The translations under genes were made by a program, and so were the position numbers. A stretch of 6,915 nt of DNA from Alcaligenaceae bacterium (GTDB lineage: Bacteria; Pseudomonadota; Gammaproteobacteria; Burkholderiales; Burkholderiaceae), in contig CANFEI010000058.1 in NCBI GenBank assembly GCA_947445495.1, forward strand, positions 1 to 6,915, in the 5' to 3' direction. Position 1 is the stretch's first letter. Every line of letters begins with the position of its first letter. Under the pieces are notes generated by a model, which had not been told where the DNA came from, did no database searches, and worked only from the letters and a program-made list of their open reading frames with translations. Below, one piece after another: positions 1 through 6,387 of this stretch.

Positions 1-101
1 TCCATGTTAGCGCTGTTCAGGCGTTCTTTGCGCGACGAGCCGCTCAGTATCTTTGAATTGCCAGTTCTTGCGAGGAGTCTGATCGCATCGGCGTGCACAG
101 A
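1..101. other. Left-edge stretch with no defensible gene
   Basis: These bases follow the stop codon of the phosphotransferase gene. On the minus strand the phosphotransferase frame reopens after its TAA and stays open to the edge, but it has no convincing ribosome binding site. On the plus strand an open frame beginning with ATG at base 4 ends with TAG at 118-120, overlapping the phosphotransferase 3' end by 19 bases; its translation resembles no family I know. I see no hairpin with a T-tract to end the operon. A further operon gene may lie beyond the edge. Confidence 0.4.
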
Positions 102-1154
102 TTATCTGCTGCTTGCGTAGCGTTGGGCATATTTCCAACCAATTTCAGCGAGTGGTCTTGCTTTGCTGCCAGTCTGGAGCGCATCATTCGATGCGGCGGT
201 TCCATCGGCGGCCCTTCGCGCAATGCCCTGCAGAATCGCCGCCATTCTGAACAAGTTATACGCGAGATAGAAGTCCCAGTGCTCTGCACCGTCTAGTCCA
301 GTTGTCTCGGAATATTGCCTTAAATAGTGTGCCTCGTCAGGTATGCCTAACGCCGCGAGATCTAGCCCTCCGATGCCTCGCCATAAGGATGCGGGTATAT
401 GCCAACTCATACAATGGTAGGCAAAATCCGCAAGCGGATGTCCCAAGGTCGCTAATTCCCAGTCTAGTAGGCCGATGGCGCGTGGCTCGGTGGGATGCAA
501 AACCAGATTGTCTAAACGATAGTCTCCGTGAACAATGGACGTCTGCTCGCCTGCGGGGATATTCGCGGGCAACCAATCGATCAGTGCGTGAAGTTCGGGT
601 ATGTCTTCTGTGTTGGCCTCTTTGTACTGTCGGCTCCAGCGGGCAATTTGTCGCCCAAAATAGTTACCGGGCTTGCCAAAGGTTTCCAGTCCGACCCGAG
701 CGTAGTCAACCTGATGTAAGGCAGCGATGATGCGATTCATGTCTTGATAGACGCTGGCTCGATCGTTTTTTGAAAGACCGGGCAGGGATTGATCGACAAT
801 CACTCGGCCATCTAAATACTCCATGATGTAGAACGGTGTACCGACGACATCGAGCTCTTCGCTATACGCAAACAACTTAGGCACCGGCACATCGCTGTGT
901 TGTAAGGCTTGCATGACGCGAAATTCACGATCGACGGCGTGTGCAGAAGGCAATAGCGGACCAGGCGGTTTTTTTCTTAAAACGTAACGCTGCGCACCAC
1001 TTGAGAGCAGATAGGTAGGGTTGGACTGGCCGCCGGTTAACGCTTTGACGGTGAGCGTGGCTTGGTCAAGCAGGCCCTGAGCTTTTAACCAAGCCGCGAG
1101 CGTGCTCTGGTCGAACGCAGCGGGTTGTGTCGAGGTCGCTTCTGGCTGTGTCAT
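102..1154 (-). CDS. APH-family phosphotransferase (ACAD10/11- and LvaA-like acyl-CoA kinase candidate)
   Basis: This is a 350-residue cytoplasmic protein of the aminoglycoside phosphotransferase (APH) kinase-like superfamily. Visible landmarks are the glycine-rich loop GGQSNPTY (41-48), a VLRKKPPG strand carrying the ATP-contacting Lys/Arg (58-65), Glu77 as the helix-C acid, the catalytic loop HGDYRLDN (209-216; Asp211 base, Asn216 metal ligand) and LLDWELATLGHP (229-240; Asp231 metal ligand). All catalytic positions are intact, so it should be an active ATP-dependent kinase. Relatives include the N-terminal domain of human ACAD10/ACAD11 and LvaA of Pseudomonas putida, which phosphorylates 4-hydroxyvaleryl-CoA. 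It is the last visible gene of a three-gene operon; its ATG overlaps the SDR stop (ATGA, 1151-1154) and has only a weak ribosome binding site, suggesting translational coupling. I infer a hydroxyacyl-CoA kinase rather than an antibiotic-resistance enzyme. The family call is firm; the substrate is inference. Confidence 0.9.
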   Translation of the reverse strand: MTQPEATSTQPAAFDQSTLAAWLKAQGLLDQATLTVKALTGGQSNPTYLLSSGAQRYVLRKKPPGPLLPSAHAVDREFRVMQALQHSDVPVPKLFAYSEELDVVGTPFYIMEYLDGRVIVDQSLPGLSKNDRASVYQDMNRIIAALHQVDYARVGLETFGKPGNYFGRQIARWSRQYKEANTEDIPELHALIDWLPANIPAGEQTSIVHGDYRLDNLVLHPTEPRAIGLLDWELATLGHPLADFAYHCMSWHIPASLWRGIGGLDLAALGIPDEAHYLRQYSETTGLDGAEHWDFYLAYNLFRMAAILQGIARRAADGTAASNDALQTGSKARPLAEIGWKYAQRYASSR

Positions 1155-1936
1155 AGGGAACTCACGAGATGTCCCCAGTCAACAGCGAGGCTTGTGCCCG
1201 TCATGGCACGACCAGCGTCTGAGGCCAGCAATAGGATTGGGCCATCCATATCCGACATTTGGCAAAACCGTCTAAAGGGAATGCGAGACTCTAATTTCTT
1301 TCCGGCATCGCTGGCCAAAAATTCGCTATTCAAATCAGTTACCACGTAGCCGGGTAGCACCGCATTCACGCGAATCCCATAGCGAGCAAATTCAAGAGCC
1401 AAGGATTTCGTGAACTGTATAACGCCGGCTTTCGATGCGCTGTAACCCACGACAGCACCCGCCACCCGCTCACCCAAAATGGAAGAAATATTGATGATGC
1501 TTCCCGGCTTCTTATGATGAACAAGCCTTCGTGCCGCCTCAGTATTGACAAGCCAACACCCTTTAAGATTGGTATCCAGAACTTGATCCCAGTCTTGCTC
1601 GGTCTGCTGGAGTGCAGGCTTGGCCACCGTCACTCCAGCATTGCTGACCACGACGTCCGCAAGCAACCCGAGCGCTTCGATCGCGTCAAAACATGCTGAG
1701 ACACTGACTGCGCTTGTAACGTCCAGCGCGACGGCATACGCATGACCGCCACGTTGCTTTATTTCACTAACGAGGTCCTCGAGCTTATCCACTCTGCGTG
1801 CGGCGACGACGACGCTCGCACCCGCCTGCGCGAGCGTGAGCGCGAGATGATGCCCGATGCCGCTCGATGCACCTGTTACCAATGCGGTGTGGCCTTGGAG
1901 GTTGAATAGTGCACCTGTAGTGTTTGTTACGCTCAT
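1151..1936 (-). CDS. Short-chain dehydrogenase/reductase (SDR, classical type)
   Basis: This is a 261-residue classical SDR, the family's usual length, expected to be a cytoplasmic NAD(P)-dependent alcohol/ketone oxidoreductase. The Rossmann signature TGASSGIG is at 21-28, the acidic LDV at 71-73, SNAG at 98-101, the structural Asn at 123, the catalytic Ser in ISS at 150-152, and YxxxK at Tyr165/Lys169. The basic AARR (45-48) after strand beta2 suggests a preference for NADP(H), though this is not decisive. The near-terminal DWGH (253-256) replaces the commoner DGGH. The frame is open 52 codons further upstream, but that would run deep into the dehydrogenase gene; the ATG at 1936 has a good GGAGAG site 8 bases before it and gives the ATGA overlap with the upstream stop. 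In an operon with an acyl-CoA dehydrogenase and a kinase it may oxidise a 3-hydroxyacyl intermediate, comparable in role to LvaD. The substrate is inferred. Confidence 0.92.
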   Translation of the reverse strand: MSVTNTTGALFNLQGHTALVTGASSGIGHHLALTLAQAGASVVVAARRVDKLEDLVSEIKQRGGHAYAVALDVTSAVSVSACFDAIEALGLLADVVVSNAGVTVAKPALQQTEQDWDQVLDTNLKGCWLVNTEAARRLVHHKKPGSIINISSILGERVAGAVVGYSASKAGVIQFTKSLALEFARYGIRVNAVLPGYVVTDLNSEFLASDAGKKLESRIPFRRFCQMSDMDGPILLLASDAGRAMTGTSLAVDWGHLVSSL

Positions 1937-3105
1937 ACGCGTTTCTCTCCAGCCTCGATAATCTTGCGTGCCATGCTCCAGCGGTGCACTTCGCTTGGAC
2001 CATCGTATATGCGAAACGCCCGCATGTCCGTGAAGATACGCATCACCATGGTTTCGCCGGTGACGCCTTGTCCGCCCATGATTTGTACGCATCTATCTAC
2101 GACGCGCCATTCCGCCTCGGAACACACAACCTTGGCTCGACTCGATTCGAAGTTAGCACCATGCCACTGATCTAAGATCCATGCAGTGTGCGCAATATGC
2201 AAGCGGCTCGTTTGTAAGTCCATATCGTTATCAGCCAACATAAATCCGACACCTTCGTGTTTACCTAATATTCTGCCGAAAGCTTCTCTCTTGCGTGCGT
2301 AATCTGTCGCGATATCGTGGGCGCGACGGGCCTGTCCGAGCCAGCGCATACAGTGTGTCAGGCGAGCCGGAGCAAGACGAACTTGTGCGTATTTGAATCC
2401 GCGTCCGATTTCTCCTAGGACATCAGCCGCGGGGATACGAACGTTTTCGAAGCTCATGACACAGTGCCCTCCGGTAAAGCAACTATCCATGGCGTCCATT
2501 TGACGTGTGACGCTGATTCCCTTGCGGTTCATGTCGCTTAAGAACATCGTTGCAGAGCCGTCTTCCATTTTTGCCATGATGATGACGTACGTGGCACCTT
2601 GTGCACCCGTAATAAACCACTTGGTGCCATTAATGACATAGTGGTCGCCGTCCTTGACTGCAGTGGTCTGCATCATGGATGGATCTGCGCCGGCCCCAGG
2701 ACTTGGCTCTGTCATTGCGAAGCACGAGCGTATATGACCTTGCACCTGAGGGCGTAACCAGCGCTCTTTTTGTTCCGGTGTGGCAACGACTTCCAGGAGA
2801 TGGATATTGCCCTCATCAGGGGCATGGATATTCATAGCAGTTGGCCCTAAGGTCGAATAGCCCGCCTCTTCGAATACAACGGCCTTTTCAGCATGTGTGA
2901 GTCCTAATCCGCCTAGTTCAACCGAGGCATGGGGAGTCAGTAAACCAGCGGCGCGCGCGTGCGTAACGAGCTCATTGCGCAGCTCTTCGGTCGGGCCATG
3001 CGCGGTGGCTCTCGGATCACGCTCTAAGGGGATGATGACGTCGGCGATAAACGAGCGGGTGCGTGCTTGCAGTTCAAGCTGCCTAGGGGATAGTGTAAAT
3101 TCCAT
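1933..3105 (-). CDS. Acyl-CoA dehydrogenase, ACAD10/ACAD11-like
   Basis: This 390-residue FAD enzyme has a standard acyl-CoA dehydrogenase length: an N-terminal helical domain (about 1-125), a beta domain with the FAD/substrate motif AMTEPSPGAGADPS (130-143) and WFITG (163-167), and a C-terminal helical domain from about 235. QIMGGQGVTG (341-350) is the usual FAD-contact motif. RLAPARLTHCMR (243-254) and the end motif YDGPSEVH (367-374) resemble human ACAD11. In medium-chain enzymes the catalytic base is the Glu before Gly in the 'YEG' motif; here it is Asp368, as in ACAD10/11. It is first in the operon, with AAGGA placed 7 bases before the ATG, and its TGA overlaps the SDR start by 4 bases. 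The known ACAD10/11 reaction works on 4-phosphorylated acyl-CoA; transfer of that chemistry to this protein is inference. A simple branched- or short-chain acyl-CoA substrate remains possible. Confidence 0.93.
   Translation of the reverse strand: MEFTLSPRQLELQARTRSFIADVIIPLERDPRATAHGPTEELRNELVTHARAAGLLTPHASVELGGLGLTHAEKAVVFEEAGYSTLGPTAMNIHAPDEGNIHLLEVVATPEQKERWLRPQVQGHIRSCFAMTEPSPGAGADPSMMQTTAVKDGDHYVINGTKWFITGAQGATYVIIMAKMEDGSATMFLSDMNRKGISVTRQMDAMDSCFTGGHCVMSFENVRIPAADVLGEIGRGFKYAQVRLAPARLTHCMRWLGQARRAHDIATDYARKREAFGRILGKHEGVGFMLADNDMDLQTSRLHIAHTAWILDQWHGANFESSRAKVVCSEAEWRVVDRCVQIMGGQGVTGETMVMRIFTDMRAFRIYDGPSEVHRWSMARKIIEAGEKRV
1945..1950 (-). promoter_or_regulatory. Ribosome binding site of the SDR gene
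   Basis: The minus strand reads GGAGAG here, 8 bases before the ATG at 1936. It lies inside the last codons of the acyl-CoA dehydrogenase gene and decides the SDR start in favour of the 261-residue product over the longer open frame. Confidence 0.75.
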
Positions 3106-3112
3106 CTTTGGA

Positions 3113-3117
3113 TCCTT
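3113..3117 (-). promoter_or_regulatory. Ribosome binding site of the acyl-CoA dehydrogenase gene
   Basis: The minus strand reads AAGGA with a 7-base spacer to the ATG at 3105, which supports that start for the first gene of the operon. Confidence 0.75.
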
Positions 3118-3130
3118 GTTAAGGCCTCGT

Positions 3131-3189
3131 ACCTAAACCGCTTCGCATGAGAAGACTTTTCTAAGTATCATTAGCCAAGCGATTTAGGT
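3131..3189. promoter_or_regulatory. Inverted-repeat operator candidate in the divergent intergenic region
   Basis: The left arm ACCTAAACCGCTT (3131-3143) and right arm AAGCGATTTAGGT (3177-3189) are reverse complements at 12 of 13 positions. The arm centres are about 46 bases apart, with 33 bases between arms. One arm sits just upstream of the acyl-CoA dehydrogenase ribosome binding site and the other about 50 bases before the PPC gene, so one factor could control both directions, possibly by looping between two sites. A smaller CTAA/TTAG pair (3161-3174) lies inside. I do not recognise the motif as that of a named regulator; it is not the PsrA/FadR consensus I know. Confidence 0.5.
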
Positions 3190-3198
3190 GATTATTCT

Positions 3199-3205
3199 CT
3201 ATTAT
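3199..3205 (+). promoter_or_regulatory. Possible -10 element for the tandem PPC gene
   Basis: CTATTAT contains TATTAT, five of six matches to the sigma-70 -10 consensus. The corresponding -35 position (about 3177-3182) is a poor match and coincides with the right arm of the inverted repeat, which would suit a promoter that depends on, or is blocked by, a bound regulator. Judged by eye only. Confidence 0.25.
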
Positions 3206-3240
3206 CGCAATTCCACAGATTTCCGCACATACCTTCCACC

Positions 3241-4125
3241 ATGCGCCATATCCAGCACCCAGGCAACGTAGCCCCCGATCGCCTTCATAGCGTGCCCTGT
3301 CGGGTAGAGGAGTTCGTAACGCGTCTCGCGCCCGGACAGACCCTGCTCAACGCAGTAGCGACGGCGATGCGCGATATCGGCGGCTCCAGTGCCGTGATGC
3401 GTCTGAGTGGCGGTGCATTGGATTGCTTTGCCTACTGCATGCCAGCACTTTCTAAGACAAGTGAGCATGCGGTCTATTTCAGTGAGACCTATCGCGTGGA
3501 GGGCGTTGTTTTACTTGAGGCTGCGACGGTGACTTATGGCGTGCGCGCAGGGCAACCGTGGCTGCATTGCCATGCCGTGTGGACAGAGCCCGGCGGAAGG
3601 CGTCACAGCGGCCATCTGTTGCCTGATCAAGTCCAGGTCGCCAGCGAAATTTTAGCGACAGGTAGGGCAATACAAGACGCTGAGTTTGTTGTGACCCCGG
3701 ATGCGGAGACAAATTTTTCTTTGTTTATGCCTCAGAGGGGCTCTAGCGCCTCTGTCTCGGCGCAGGGTAATGTACCGACGGCGTTCGGTACTGCGCATGT
3801 GGTTCGGCTCGCTCCGAACGTAGACGTCTGCTTGGCGTTAGAGCGCTTTTGTCAGGAGCACGGCATTACCGCAGCAACCATAGAAGGTGGAGTAGGGAGT
3901 ACGGTCGGTGCGGTGTTCGACGATGGGCGAATAGTCGAGCCTTTTGTGACCGAGCTGCTGATCCGTCAAGGCGAGATTCGCCTAGGTGACAATGGTGAAC
4001 CTATCGCACGTATCGAGATCACGATGGTTGACTACTTGGGCGAGGTTTCGGACGGCGTATTAGCGCGCGGCCATAATCCTGTGCTGGTCACTTTCGAACT
4101 CGTCGTGCAGCCGCTCAATGCTTAA
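3241..4125 (+). CDS. Tandem PPC/DUF296-domain protein
   Basis: The 294-residue product is built from two PPC (DUF296) domains. The first (about 20-165) has RLAPGQTLLNA (28-38), GGSSAVMRLSGGAL (47-60), a W-L-HCH strand with His109 and His111, and GHLLP with His125; in single-domain relatives such histidines bind a metal, usually zinc. The second (about 183-291) has RLAPNVD (189-195) and the characteristic GGVGS (216-220), but the residues aligned with the three histidines are Arg257, Glu259 and Val273, so it has probably lost the metal site. No AT-hook, signal peptide or membrane segment is visible, so DNA binding should not be assumed from the family's plant members. The start has no clear ribosome binding site; GTG at 3292 is an alternative. 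It is divergent from the acyl-CoA dehydrogenase operon. The domain call is good; the function is unknown. Confidence 0.82.
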   Translation: MRHIQHPGNVAPDRLHSVPCRVEEFVTRLAPGQTLLNAVATAMRDIGGSSAVMRLSGGALDCFAYCMPALSKTSEHAVYFSETYRVEGVVLLEAATVTYGVRAGQPWLHCHAVWTEPGGRRHSGHLLPDQVQVASEILATGRAIQDAEFVVTPDAETNFSLFMPQRGSSASVSAQGNVPTAFGTAHVVRLAPNVDVCLALERFCQEHGITAATIEGGVGSTVGAVFDDGRIVEPFVTELLIRQGEIRLGDNGEPIARIEITMVDYLGEVSDGVLARGHNPVLVTFELVVQPLNA

Positions 4126-4142
4126 GTGCGCAGCGAGCGCGC
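4126..4142. terminator. Small GC-rich hairpin after the PPC gene
   Basis: GTGCGC (4126-4131) and GCGCGC (4137-4142) can pair as six base pairs including one G-T wobble around a five-base loop, starting directly after the TAA. No T-tract follows on either strand, so intrinsic termination is only a weak suggestion. Confidence 0.25.
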
Positions 4143-4147
4143 CACTA

Positions 4148-4156
4148 CCCCTCCTT
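4148..4156 (-). promoter_or_regulatory. Orphan strong Shine-Dalgarno sequence
   Basis: The minus strand reads AAGGAGGGG overlapping the stop codon of the barrel relic, followed closely by a GTG at 4145-4143 that opens only seven codons before a TAA. It looks like the translation signal of a gene that once followed the barrel gene and is now lost. A chance purine run cannot be excluded. Confidence 0.3.
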
Positions 4157-4352
4157 AAAACTTAAATGTCACAACTAGCGTCACACCGTACAGACTCTGA
4201 TCCGTCGTGACCCTGTTTATTTTTTGTTTGTAGTAAAGATTTTTCACGCCTAAGGTCGTGTCACCCCAAGAAAATGCGCGCCGTAACCCGGACGCAACGA
4301 CTCCGCTATTGTCTGTGGAAGCTATGTCGGCTAGGATAGGAAACTTTACTCC
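4155..4352 (-). pseudogene. C-terminal relic of an outer-membrane beta-barrel protein
   Basis: On the minus strand one frame is open from 4352 to a TAA at 4157-4155 and encodes about 65 residues with no ATG start; an in-frame TGA lies just upstream at 4355-4353. The translation alternates polar and hydrophobic residues as beta-strands do, with a SWGDTTLGVKNLYY strand, a charged turn around KINRVTTDQ, and the ending SLYGVTLVVTFKF. A final amphipathic strand ending in Phe is the recognition signal for BAM-dependent insertion of outer-membrane barrels. I therefore read it as the 3' end of a porin or similar barrel gene whose 5' part is gone. The exact family is not recognisable. Upstream of the TGA the same frame no longer looks barrel-like, so the break is probably near 4350. 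The promoter of the next plus-strand gene must lie in or just beyond this relic. Confidence 0.6.
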
Positions 4353-4420
4353 TCAGGTCTTGTGCATCGCAGCATCGCATTGTAGACCGATAGGAGATCG
4401 CGTCAAAAGCAGTCTGAAAT

Positions 4421-5406
<986 letters not shown>

Positions 5407-5442
5407 GTCTAGCCATATTCCGTTTTTTTTAGGTATCGAAAA
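5407..5442 (+). other. Intergenic spacer with an eight-T run
   Basis: The 36-base gap holds a small palindrome, GCTAGGTCTAGC (5402-5413), overlapping the upstream stop, and a run of eight T (5423-5430). They are separated by nine bases and the stem is short, so this is not a classic terminator, though partial termination or attenuation is conceivable. AGGT at 5431-5434, with 9 bases to the ATG, is the only ribosome binding site candidate for the next gene and is weak. Confidence 0.4.
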
Positions 5443-6387
5443 ATGTATCCCCCTTCTATTGACGGCCATGTCATCGTAAAGAAAGCGATGCGGGCCATTG
5501 CGTTAAACCGGACTCCTGGCTACAGCTTTTGCGGTAACTTTTTTGACTTTTCATACGATTCGGCGGATCAGGATCACTCGATCGTTCACGTGAAGCCTGA
5601 AGCGCAAAGCATTGGTAGCAACGGACAGATTCACACAGTCGTACAGGCGATTCTTGCCGATATGGGCCTGGCAACCTGTCTGCGCTATAACATCGGCGAT
5701 CGTCATCGAACTGCGACCGTATCGTTGTCGCTCCAATTCACGGGGGTAGAACCTTGTGGAGACCTAGTCGCGACAAGCCACTCACAAGCACACCTCCAAG
5801 GCGTGCAAGGTCGCCAAGGTATCAGCCAGACGCGCTTGACGAGTGGCGATGCGCTCGTTGCGATCGGCAGTGCAGCCTTCATGATTATGCCGATGCCTCA
5901 AGGGACGATCTTGCCTCCCGTGCCATGGGTATCTCAGAAGCCTCCGGACAATCCTCCCTTGGACTTGCAAAGCCTGAACGAAACAGAAAGCTGGATACTT
6001 GAACGCGTTCGACAGTCGGTAATAGATTCTGAACAAGCGGGACGAAATTTTCTCGCGCACTTTTTGACGCTTGATACGCAGCCTACGACTGATGGCGCGA
6101 TGTGTAACGTTGAGAACGGTCCGCACATTGGGAATCGCGTGGGACATGTACAAGGTGGAATTATCTTAGCGATTGGAATGGTATGTGCAACCGCTGCACT
6201 AGGGCGTGAATGGTTGCTGTCGGGTGTTACCGCGACCTACATCAGTCCCGGTGAAGGTGAGACGGTCCGGGCGCAGTCTGTGATCGTTCACCAAGGGCGC
6301 ATGACGGCTGTCGTAAAAACCTCTGTCAAGTCGGGTTCTGGCAAAACAGCACTTGAAGTGCTGTCGACACATGCACGACGCGCTTAG
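5443..6387 (+). CDS. Double-hotdog acyl-CoA thioesterase (PaaI/4HBT superfamily)
   Basis: The 314-residue protein contains two hotdog folds in one chain. The N-terminal unit (about 25-152) has the helix motif NGQIHTVVQAILADMG (60-75) with His64 and Asp73, then beta strands to MIMPMP. A linker rich in Pro and charged residues (153-215) leads to the C-terminal unit (about 216-312) with NRVGHVQGGIILAIG (231-245), the equivalent of the usual N-x-x-G-x-x-HGG helix start, and strands AVVKTSV and ALEVLST. Such enzymes hydrolyse acyl-CoA thioesters in the cytoplasm. The acidic residue typical of the helix is present in the first unit but not the second, while the Asn/Gly/His-rich turn is better kept in the second. 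It follows the quinone reductase gene by 36 bases and is probably co-transcribed. Its substrate is unknown; release of CoA from a dead-end acyl-CoA is a reasonable inference. Confidence 0.78.
   Translation: MYPPSIDGHVIVKKAMRAIALNRTPGYSFCGNFFDFSYDSADQDHSIVHVKPEAQSIGSNGQIHTVVQAILADMGLATCLRYNIGDRHRTATVSLSLQFTGVEPCGDLVATSHSQAHLQGVQGRQGISQTRLTSGDALVAIGSAAFMIMPMPQGTILPPVPWVSQKPPDNPPLDLQSLNETESWILERVRQSVIDSEQAGRNFLAHFLTLDTQPTTDGAMCNVENGPHIGNRVGHVQGGIILAIGMVCATAALGREWLLSGVTATYISPGEGETVRAQSVIVHQGRMTAVVKTSVKSGSGKTALEVLSTHARRA

Noticed and set aside
4..120. Plus-strand open frame of 38 codons with ATG at base 4, overlapping the phosphotransferase 3' end
   Set aside because: No ribosome binding site can be assessed at the edge, the product resembles nothing I know, and it overlaps a well-supported gene.
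302..730. Plus-strand open frame of 142 codons opposite the phosphotransferase gene
   Set aside because: It is antisense to the conserved kinase motifs and shows no domain or ribosome binding site; a shadow frame.
102..1154. Aminoglycoside resistance determinant
   Set aside because: The APH fold is shared, but the GGQSNPTY loop, the HGDYRLDN form and the operon with an acyl-CoA dehydrogenase fit the ACAD10/11 and LvaA branch.
1937..2092. 52-codon upstream extension of the SDR frame
   Set aside because: It lies wholly inside the acyl-CoA dehydrogenase gene, its residues are Arg/His-rich and not SDR-like, and the ATG at 1936 has a proper ribosome binding site and the family-typical N-terminus.
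4364..4379. Tandem direct repeat GCATCGCA x2 before the quinone reductase gene
   Set aside because: Only two 8-base copies and no further unit nearby; could be chance and I cannot tie it to a promoter element.
5428..5434. TTTAGGT, matching part of the inverted-repeat arm at 3183-3189
   Set aside because: Only seven bases, overlapping a T-run, with no partner arm nearby; expected by chance in a window of this size.
5782..6153. Minus-strand open frame of 123 codons inside the thioesterase gene
   Set aside because: Its product is an Arg-rich mixture without a recognisable domain, opposite a gene with clear hotdog motifs; a shadow frame.
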